From contig JAQGOW010000108.1 of assembly GCA_028293405.1 (NCBI GenBank), positions 1 through 6,291 on the forward strand: a stretch of DNA of 6,291 nt. The letters are read 5' to 3'. How positions within the stretch are numbered: the first letter of the stretch is position 1; each line of letters opens with the position of its first letter. Both the position numbers and the translations under genes were made by a program. This document shows, piece by piece, positions 1 to 5,441 of this stretch. The DNA comes from Verrucomicrobiales bacterium. Lineage in GTDB: Bacteria; Verrucomicrobiota; Verrucomicrobiia; Limisphaerales; Palsa-1400. Under the pieces are notes generated by a model, which saw nothing but the letters and a program-made list of their open reading frames with translations, was not told the origin of the DNA and ran no database searches.

Positions 1-853
1 ACCAGCAAAACTGAGCTCCTAAAGCTGCTTGGGGAACACGTTTCCCGTTACGCATGCCAAACCATTCGGGGTGCTTCGCGAAGTAAATTTCCGATTTCAA
101 AAAGTGATCGAACGAATGCGCCGGGCCGTGAATGAACATGCCGCGTTTTTCGATCCCGCTGGTAATTCCGGCCCTGTTGAGATCGTTGTACTGTTGCAGC
201 AACGATCGTTTGCTGGTGTTCACGGCGGCCTGCCAGCCCATTGCGTTGTATCGGTTCTTCATGGCCCAATCCATTTGCTTGAGCGCCGCCGGATAATTCA
301 TTTCGAAAAACCAGGCGTCCCCGTTGCAAATTCGATTGCGAATGGGTGACGCGATCGCCCAGGCGTTGGTTGTTAGCAAAACCGTTGAAAGTTTTGGAAC
401 AACTTCGGGGTCTTTCGGATCGATGGTGGGATAGAACCAGCGGCAGCCAAGATGTTCGAGAAGATCATAGACGCCGTAAATGCATCCCGGGCCGTTGTCG
501 CCTGCGATTACGATTCCGTCTTCTCGAATGGAAATCGCATAGCCATCATATCCGGCTTTTCGCGGAGGTAGAGCTTGTTCGACGTCGGCCGGCAAATCGG
601 CGCGCAACCCGATAACAATCGTTTTGCGAGCTGCCTTCGAAACGATAGGCACCTTCGCCCCACTCATTTGCCGTAAATACTTCTGCAACTCCTCCGGCGC
701 AAACATGACGCCCGCGACATTTGTAGAGGTTGGTGCAATAACCCATGCCGAGTGCTTTGCATGAGCCAACACGACCTCAGCCGACGCGCGGCTCTCCGAA
801 GCCAACGTCGAACCGAGAATCAACAGCGAGACCACGAAACGCAGTAAAACCAT
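1..853 (-). CDS. Secreted DUF4838 / alpha-glucuronidase-like protein, N-terminal part (C-terminus beyond window)
   Basis: The frame is open from an ATG at 853 (minus strand) to the window edge: 284 complete codons and no stop. Residues 1-25 look like a signal peptide: a short basic start (R5), a hydrophobic core from about 6 to 18, and an A-S-A stretch at 23-25 as likely cleavage site, so the product is probably exported. The following region resembles the N-terminal domain found in GH67-like and DUF4838 proteins: EELQKYLRQMSGAKVPI (about 54-70), then GYDGYAISI (about 101-109), then GIVIAGDNGPGCIYGVYDLL (113-132), followed by EHLGCRWFYP (133-142). Residues 242-270 (HGPAHSF and HPEWFGMRNGK) match the usual start of the DUF4838 catalytic-like domain. 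A role in extracellular or periplasmic glycan processing is inferred from the family; the activity is not established. No Shine-Dalgarno sequence precedes the ATG. The gene diverges from the operon on the + strand, and no functional link to it is evident. Confidence 0.8.
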   Translation of the reverse strand, partial: MVLLRFVVSLLILGSTLASESRASAEVVLAHAKHSAWVIAPTSTNVAGVMFAPEELQKYLRQMSGAKVPIVSKAARKTIVIGLRADLPADVEQALPPRKAGYDGYAISIREDGIVIAGDNGPGCIYGVYDLLEHLGCRWFYPTIDPKDPEVVPKLSTVLLTTNAWAIASPIRNRICNGDAWFFEMNYPAALKQMDWAMKNRYNAMGWQAAVNTSKRSLLQQYNDLNRAGITSGIEKRGMFIHGPAHSFDHFLKSEIYFAKHPEWFGMRNGKRVPQAALGAQFCW

Positions 854-865
854 AGGGATTCGTCG

Positions 866-894
866 ACGCTATCCAGCGCGTAGTGTGTGGTCAA
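866..894 (-). promoter_or_regulatory. Possible sigma-70-type promoter for the DUF4838 gene
   Basis: On the minus strand, TTGACC (894-889) is followed after 17 bases by TAGCGT (871-866). The -35 box fits the consensus at five of six positions; the -10 box is weak and keeps only the first two bases and the last T. Transcription would start about 6 nt before the ATG at 853, giving a near-leaderless message, which would agree with the missing Shine-Dalgarno sequence. It may be a chance match. Confidence 0.25.
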
Positions 895-949
895 GGGTGG
901 CGGTTGTCTGGGCTCGCTGGTTTTTCCAGACGTGCCTGCCACCTTTTTT
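893..949 (+). terminator. Orphan terminator-like hairpin with T tract (or dispersed repeat)
   Basis: GGTGGC (896-901) pairs with GCCACC (938-943), and GTCTGG (906-911) pairs with CCAGAC (926-931). An asymmetric internal loop (902-905 against 932-937, where a further two G:C pairs are possible) separates the two stems, and a 14-nt loop closes the structure (912-925). AAG at 893-895 can extend the base against the first T's. Six T's (944-949) follow directly, the form of a rho-independent terminator reading in + direction. No + strand gene lies upstream, because the left neighbour is transcribed away from it. It could be an attenuator in a long kamA-like leader, a block against stray transcription, or one copy of a dispersed palindromic repeat. 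Confidence 0.5.
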
Positions 950-1080
950 AAATGCCTTGTTCGCCCTTCGTTTTTTGGTTCGGACAATTTATGTCAAGGC
1001 AATGGCAATAGAGGGTTGGCCGCAGTTGAAGTCGCTGCCGATGATTAATTAGGTAGCTAAACAATCAGACCACCGATCCA

Positions 1081-2730
1081 ATGAAAAATTTGACTACTGC
1101 CGAAAAGGGCAGCCGGGAATTGATAACTAATACGATTAGTGCGAAAGACCGCGCGGGCCTACTTGATCGCTATGAGTATTCCACCGAAACCCGCGAAATC
1201 ATCGACTCCGAAAACCTCGTTCCTTTGGGAGTGTTAAGCCGTTTGCAAGCGACTTACCCACAACATTCTGGGTTCCTGGAGACGCGGCCGTTTTTATTCG
1301 ACGACCGTGCGCAGTATTCGGAATTGCAAGGGTTTCGCGAAGTGGTGGCGATTTTGGCAAGGAACGGAATTCAACTCGATCGCATTCCTGAACGTGAATT
1401 ATTCGTCGAGGTGTATCGTTTCAAAGCGACGCGACACATCCTGAACACGATTAATTGGAACGATTACGAGCATGATCCGATGTATCAACTGGTTTTCCCG
1501 CAATCGACGATGATGCGCAAAAAGGTTGCCGAAGCGTATGTCCTCGCCAAAACCGATGAGGATCGCAAGCGTGTGATTGATGAGTACATGGAGGAGACGA
1601 ATCCACATGACGGCCACCAGTTACTGAACAAGCCGTGGATTGAACGGGACAACGGCGGGATCGAGTTGCTGGAGGGCAGTCAGCATAAATATCCGCAAAC
1701 GCAGTTGGTTTTTGATCAGAGCACGCAGACCTGTTTCGCATTTTGCACGTATTGTTTTCGCCACGCGCAGGTGCGCGGTGATCACGACATGTTCATTCAG
1801 GAGGACATTGCGCAAATTCACGAATATTTGCGCGAGCATAAAGAGGTCACTGACCTGCTGATCACCGGCGGCGATGCCGCTTACATTCCATACGAGCGCT
1901 TGGAGCAATACGTTTTGCCGATCCTCGAAGACCCGCGATTGCTGCATATTCGAACGATCCGCATCGCGTCGCGCGCCTTGACGTTTCAGCCTGACCTGCT
2001 GCTGACGCATAAATACGAAAAGACGCTGCAGCTGTTCCAGAAGGCGCACGAGAGCGGAGTGCAGGTTTCGTGGGTGGCGCACATTTCAACGCCTCGCGAA
2101 TTGCTGAACCCAACGACGATCGCGGCGATTCGCCGCCTGCAAAAATACGACGTGGTCATCCGCAGCCAAAGCCCGATCATGAATCACGTCAGCCTCTACA
2201 CGGACAAAGCCGGCAAGGTGGACGTGCAACGTTCGGCGCAAAACTGGGTTGATCTGGCGCACATTTTGGCGGCGCTGAACATCCGGTTTCACTCGATGTA
2301 TTGCGCTCGGAACACCGGTGAATATCACTACTTCACCGCGCCATTGGCCGACATCGAGAAGGTGGCCAACCTGATTTATCGCTCGCTGTCCTCGTTCCAT
2401 CGTCCTTCGCGTTACATCACGATGACGACATCGGCTGGCAAACTTTCCATCCTCGGCACCGCGGAAGTGAACGGACAAAAGGCGTTCGCGCTGAAGTTCA
2501 ACGAGAGCCGCAACATGGCTTGGATGGACAAGGTATTTTTGGCGAAGTTCGACGAGACTGAGACGCGCGTCGATAAATTGGTGCCGCTGGACACGAAGGA
2601 ATTTTTCTTTGAGCGCGAGCTTCACCAGATCGAGGAGAAGTTGAGTCGGGTGCAGGAAAAGTACGTCGCGCAACTGGCGCGCACCGGTTCTGCTGCGCCA
2701 GTCCAGGAGAGCCCTTGCGATGATCGATAA
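1081..2730 (+). CDS. Lysine-2,3-aminomutase-family radical SAM/PLP aminomutase, divergent; substrate probably not lysine
   Basis: This 549-aa protein belongs to the KamA/AblA family, which uses a [4Fe-4S] cluster, S-adenosylmethionine and PLP to move an amino group from C2 to C3. The cluster motif CxxxCxxC is C218-C222-C225. A SAM-contacting glycine motif, ITGGD, sits at 261-265, and RIASR at 294-298 matches the family's R-I-x-[ST]-R. VIRSQSPIMNHV (about 359-370) corresponds to the NQSVLLRGVN region. K454 in TSAGK is the likely PLP lysine, standing where KamA has PGGGGK. The two aspartates that hold the side-chain amino group of lysine (D293 and D330 in clostridial KamA) align with A409 and T447, and R410 lies beside the first. 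About 90 extra residues precede the cluster motif compared with the roughly 416-aa clostridial enzyme. Start: the first ATG after in-frame stops, with no Shine-Dalgarno sequence. The gene heads a five-gene operon. Family membership is firm; the substrate is inferred. Confidence 0.88.
   Translation: MKNLTTAEKGSRELITNTISAKDRAGLLDRYEYSTETREIIDSENLVPLGVLSRLQATYPQHSGFLETRPFLFDDRAQYSELQGFREVVAILARNGIQLDRIPERELFVEVYRFKATRHILNTINWNDYEHDPMYQLVFPQSTMMRKKVAEAYVLAKTDEDRKRVIDEYMEETNPHDGHQLLNKPWIERDNGGIELLEGSQHKYPQTQLVFDQSTQTCFAFCTYCFRHAQVRGDHDMFIQEDIAQIHEYLREHKEVTDLLITGGDAAYIPYERLEQYVLPILEDPRLLHIRTIRIASRALTFQPDLLLTHKYEKTLQLFQKAHESGVQVSWVAHISTPRELLNPTTIAAIRRLQKYDVVIRSQSPIMNHVSLYTDKAGKVDVQRSAQNWVDLAHILAALNIRFHSMYCARNTGEYHYFTAPLADIEKVANLIYRSLSSFHRPSRYITMTTSAGKLSILGTAEVNGQKAFALKFNESRNMAWMDKVFLAKFDETETRVDKLVPLDTKEFFFERELHQIEEKLSRVQEKYVAQLARTGSAAPVQESPCDDR
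2705..2709 (+). promoter_or_regulatory. Ribosome binding site inside the end of the aminomutase gene
   Basis: AGGAG lies 10 nt before the ATG at 2720 and within the last codons of the upstream gene. It supports 2720 as the true start and hence the 11-nt overlap. Confidence 0.6.
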
Positions 2731-3430
2731 ACGCGCAGTTTCAGCCGCTGCCGCTGTCGCGGACGTTCACGACGGTGCGACGATCATGATCAGCGGTTTC
2801 GGCGAGGCCGGCAGTCCGATTGAATTGATTCACGCGCTGGTCGATTGTGGCGCGAAAAACCTTACCGTCGTCAGCAACAACACCGGAAGCGGTCGCGTGG
2901 GATTGGCCGCGCTGATTGCCAATCGGCAAGTCGCGAAAATGATTTGCTCGTACCCGCGCAGTGCCAACTCGATGGTATTTCCCGAGTTGTATCGCAAGGG
3001 CGAAATTAAACTCGAACTCGTCCCGCAAGGCACGCTCGCGGAACGAATTCGCGCCGGCGGCGCCGGGATTCCGGCTTTTTACACGGCGACCTCCGTTGGG
3101 ACTGTGCTCGCCAATGGGAAGGAATCGCGGACTTTCGGCGAACGCGATTATGTGATGGAGCACGGGTTAATCGCGGATTTCGCTTTGGTGAAAGCGGAGA
3201 AAGCCGACCGTCATGGTAACCTCATCTACAACAAAACAGCGCGTAATTTCGGACCGATCATGTGCACAGCCGCGAAGGTTGCAATTGTGCAGGTGAAAGA
3301 AATTGTCGAAGCAGGTGAACTCGATCCTGAAGAAATCGTGACGCCGGGAATTTTCGTGAATCGATTGGTCATTGTCGCCAAACCTGCACAGGAATCACAA
3401 CTGGTGAAGGAAGACAGGAGTTATCCATGA
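2720..3430 (+). CDS. pcaI: 3-oxoacid CoA-transferase subunit A, PcaI-like (3-oxoadipate type)
   Basis: This 236-aa protein is the alpha subunit of a family I CoA-transferase, which with the next gene product moves CoA from a donor such as succinyl-CoA to a 3-oxoacid. DGATIMISGFGEAGSP (18-33) is the family's first signature with one G changed to S. SNNTGSGRVGLAAL (52-65) and PQGTLAERIRAGGAG (102-116) are typical. The stretch SYPRS (77-81) followed by VFPELYRKGEIKLELVPQG (86-104) matches 3-oxoadipate CoA-transferase PcaI; succinyl-CoA:acetoacetate transferases (ScoA) usually have a GEN-containing segment here. ARNFGPIM and ELDPEEIVTPGIFV near the C-terminus also fit PcaI. The length is normal. 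The ATG overlaps the upstream gene by 11 nt, has AGGAG 10 nt upstream, and the end overlaps the next gene as ATGA. The family is certain; the 3-oxoadipate preference is inferred from resemblance, and AtoD/ScoA-type substrates remain possible. Confidence 0.85.
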   Translation: MIDKRAVSAAAAVADVHDGATIMISGFGEAGSPIELIHALVDCGAKNLTVVSNNTGSGRVGLAALIANRQVAKMICSYPRSANSMVFPELYRKGEIKLELVPQGTLAERIRAGGAGIPAFYTATSVGTVLANGKESRTFGERDYVMEHGLIADFALVKAEKADRHGNLIYNKTARNFGPIMCTAAKVAIVQVKEIVEAGELDPEEIVTPGIFVNRLVIVAKPAQESQLVKEDRSYP

Positions 3431-4095
3431 GCGCACCGGCAAAAGCTAATTACGGTTGGACGCGCGAACAAATGGCGCAACGCGTTGCCGCAGATATCCA
3501 GGACGGCGCGTATGTGAACCTTGGCATTGGCATTCCGGAGTTGGTTGCCCAATACGTTCCGGCTGGACGCGAAGTTATTTTTCAAACAGAGAATGGATTG
3601 CTTGGAATGGGACCGGCGCCGATGGCCGGCAAGGAAGATCCCGAGTTGATCAACGCTGGGAAAAAAGCGGTCACCGCAATTGCGGGAGCATCGTATTTCC
3701 ATCACGCGGATAGTTTCGTCATGATTCGCGGTGGGCACATCGATATCTGCGTGCTGGGCGCAATGCAAGTTTCTGCCAAAGGGGACCTAGCCAACTGGTC
3801 GACTGGTGAGCCGGATGCAATTCCGGCCGTTGGCGGTGCGATGGATTTGGTTGCTGGCGTTAAGAAAGTTTTCGTCATCACCGAGCACGCCACAAAATCA
3901 GGGGAACCAAAAATCGTCGAGCAATGCACGTATCCGCTCACCGGTAAAGCGGTGGTCGATCGCGTTTATACGAACCTTGCGATCATCGATATCACACCGG
4001 AAGGACCGGTCGTTATGGAACTCGCGCCGGGGGTGACGTTCGACCATGTGCAAAAGCGGACGGGAACCAATCTTTCACTAAGGACGAACTCATGA
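3427..4095 (+). CDS. pcaJ: 3-oxoacid CoA-transferase subunit B, PcaJ-like (3-oxoadipate type)
   Basis: This 222-aa protein is the beta subunit carrying the catalytic glutamate. FQTENGLLG (52-60) is the family's second signature (usual form [HQ]SENG, here T for S), and E55 is the residue expected to form the glutamyl-CoA thioester. INLGIG-like NLGIGIPELV lies at 31-40. FHHADSF (91-97), RGGHIDICVLGAMQVSAKGD (101-120) and then TGEPDAIPAVGGAMDL (126-141) follow. The segment with PDAIPAVGG is characteristic of PcaJ, where ScoB/AtoA usually carry a different, PGK-containing loop, so both subunits point the same way. An AGGAG at 3416-3420 stands 6 nt before the ATG, which overlaps the preceding stop as ATGA. 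The length agrees with the family. Together the two genes should supply activation of a 3-oxoacid made by the aminotransferase downstream. Confidence 0.86.
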   Translation: MSAPAKANYGWTREQMAQRVAADIQDGAYVNLGIGIPELVAQYVPAGREVIFQTENGLLGMGPAPMAGKEDPELINAGKKAVTAIAGASYFHHADSFVMIRGGHIDICVLGAMQVSAKGDLANWSTGEPDAIPAVGGAMDLVAGVKKVFVITEHATKSGEPKIVEQCTYPLTGKAVVDRVYTNLAIIDITPEGPVVMELAPGVTFDHVQKRTGTNLSLRTNS

Positions 4096-5441
4096 ACGAA
4101 TCGTCGAAGAGCAGTAAATTATTCCAACGTGCCGTGCGAGTTTTGCCCGGCGGTGTTAGTCGCAATGCGGTGTTGCGCAAACCGCATCCGATTTACGCCA
4201 GCCTCGGACGGGGTTGTCGCTTTACTGACATCGAAGGTGTTACGCGACTTGATTTCGCGAACAACATGACGTCGCTGATCCACGGTCATTCGCATCCTGC
4301 GATTATCGAGGCAGTCACGAAACAGCTGCAACGCGGGACGGCGTATTCGTTCGGGACCGAAGAAGAAGTTTTGTTAGCCGAACATCTCTGTTCGCGCTCG
4401 CCATCATTTCAAAAAATTCGATTCGTAAATTCCGGCACAGAGGCGGTGATGTGTTGTTTGAAAGCAGCACGTGCGTTCACCGGGCGCTCGAAGATCGCGA
4501 AAGTCGAGGGCGCGTATCACGGAATTTACGATTACGCCGAGACCAGTCAGACCGCGCAGCCTGCGAATTGGGGCGATGCGAATCACCCGCGCAGCGTGCC
4601 CGTGGTGCACGGGACGCCGAAATCGGCTCTGGACGAAGTTGTCATTCTGCCGTTCAACAATCCAACGACCGCGTTGCAGTTGCTCGACCAACATGCCGAT
4701 GAAATCGCATGTGTATTGATCGATCCGATGCCGCATCGCGTCGGTGTGATTCCGGCTGCGCACGAATTTATTAACGCGTTGCGCAAATGGACAACGCAAC
4801 ACGGCGCGTTGCTGGTGTTCGATGAAGTCATCACCTTTCGCAGCGAATACGGCGGCGCACAACAGTGGTATCAAGCCAGGCCTGACCTGACGGCGCTGGG
4901 GAAAATTATCGGCGGCGGGTTTCCTGTCGGCGCAATTGCCGGACGATCGGATATGATGGATGTTTTCAATCCGCTATTGGAAAAAGTATTGTTCCCACAT
5001 TCCGGGACATTTTCAGCAAATCCGATTACGATGACTGCCGGGTTAGCGGCGTTGAAACTCTATGACGAATTCGCGGTATCGCGTTTGAATAGGATCGGTG
5101 CCGAGGCCCGGTGGCAAATCACTTCCACAATTTGCGAAGCGCAAATTCACGCGTGTGTCACTGGTGCCGGTTCAATGTTTCGTATTCATTTCAAACCTGA
5201 CCCACCGAAGAATTATCGCGAAGCTTTTACCACGCCTGAAGAAACGAAATGCCTTAAGGTGTTGCTCGATCATTTGCTCGCCAGCGGGATCATGTTGATA
5301 TCGACGGGTGCGGCAACGCTGTCAACGCCGATGACGCATAATGAAATTGATGAGCTTTGTGCCGCGTTGAAAACCGGTTTTAAACGCGTCAAAGAGATGC
5401 CGGAGTTTCGCGCGACCGAAATCGCAGGAGCCACAAAATGA
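4092..5441 (+). CDS. Class III PLP aminotransferase, glutamate-1-semialdehyde/beta-amino-acid transaminase subgroup
   Basis: This 449-aa protein is a fold-type I, class III aminotransferase. Visible active-site elements are NSGTEA (113-118, phosphate binding), YHG (142-144, ring stacking region), DEV (244-246, with D244 expected to contact the pyridine nitrogen), LGKIIGGG with PLP lysine K271, and HSGTF (303-307). The whole resembles glutamate-1-semialdehyde aminomutase (HemL) and the beta-phenylalanine aminotransferases of Variovorax and Mesorhizobium. The N-terminal GGVSRNA (20-26) has an arginine, R24, at the place of the carboxylate-binding arginine in the SRSV segment of the Variovorax enzyme, where HemL has SPV. 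The second substrate arginine of that enzyme seems replaced by the STGAA segment near the C-terminus. In this operon the likely job is to turn the beta-amino acid from the KamA-like enzyme into a beta-keto acid. AAGGA (4080-4084) lies 7 nt before the ATG; ATGA overlaps at both ends. A HemL-like aminomutase is the main alternative. Confidence 0.82.
   Translation: MNESSKSSKLFQRAVRVLPGGVSRNAVLRKPHPIYASLGRGCRFTDIEGVTRLDFANNMTSLIHGHSHPAIIEAVTKQLQRGTAYSFGTEEEVLLAEHLCSRSPSFQKIRFVNSGTEAVMCCLKAARAFTGRSKIAKVEGAYHGIYDYAETSQTAQPANWGDANHPRSVPVVHGTPKSALDEVVILPFNNPTTALQLLDQHADEIACVLIDPMPHRVGVIPAAHEFINALRKWTTQHGALLVFDEVITFRSEYGGAQQWYQARPDLTALGKIIGGGFPVGAIAGRSDMMDVFNPLLEKVLFPHSGTFSANPITMTAGLAALKLYDEFAVSRLNRIGAEARWQITSTICEAQIHACVTGAGSMFRIHFKPDPPKNYREAFTTPEETKCLKVLLDHLLASGIMLISTGAATLSTPMTHNEIDELCAALKTGFKRVKEMPEFRATEIAGATK

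Larger units (their letters stand above)
854..1080. other. Divergent intergenic region
   Basis: These 227 bp separate two divergent genes and must carry both promoters. Besides the hairpin and the weak minus-strand promoter candidate, there is a tandem hexamer GGCAAT (998-1003 and 1004-1009) and a short interrupted palindrome GACA-ATTTA-TGTC around 983-995. No convincing + strand promoter stands out; TTGAAG at 1026-1031 has no good -10 partner. In-frame stops (for example TAG at 1054-1056) lie upstream of the ATG at 1081, so the first operon gene cannot extend further left. I see no RNA gene and no small coding frame with support. Confidence 0.6.

Noticed and set aside
48..746. Smaller open frames on both strands at 29-349, 48-329, 346-615 and 546-746
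   Set aside because: They are shadows of the continuous minus-strand DUF4838 frame starting at 853, which shows a signal peptide and recognisable family motifs.
998..1009. Tandem GGCAAT hexamer as an operator
   Set aside because: Two copies of a 6-mer are too little to claim a regulator site; noted in the intergenic entry only.
2086..2673. 195-codon minus-strand open frame
   Set aside because: It lies wholly inside the aminomutase gene in antisense, has no recognisable motif, and the sense strand encodes conserved radical SAM family residues.
1081..2730. EF-P lysine aminomutase EpmB (YjeK)
   Set aside because: EpmB is about 340 aa and stands near efp or epmA; this protein is 549 aa, has a long N-terminal extension and sits in a catabolic operon.
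1081..2730. ablA of the ablAB N-acetyl-beta-lysine osmolyte pathway
   Set aside because: No ablB-type acetyltransferase is adjacent, and the following genes are degradative. An acetyltransferase elsewhere cannot be excluded.
1081..4095. Classical clostridial lysine fermentation cluster (kamA, kamDE, kdd, kce, kal with a CoA-transferase)
   Set aside because: No kamD/kamE, kdd, kce or kal is present; an aminotransferase and a PcaF-like thiolase occur instead, and the lysine-binding aspartates appear to be missing.
2720..4095. Annotation as acetoacetate transferase AtoDA or ScoAB
   Set aside because: The family is the same, but the SYPRS...VFPELYR stretch in subunit A and the PDAIPAVGG stretch in subunit B favour the PcaIJ type.
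4092..5441. Plain hemL (glutamate-1-semialdehyde 2,1-aminomutase)
   Set aside because: The N-terminal SRNA motif in place of SPV and the operon setting favour a beta-amino-acid transaminase; kept as an alternative only.
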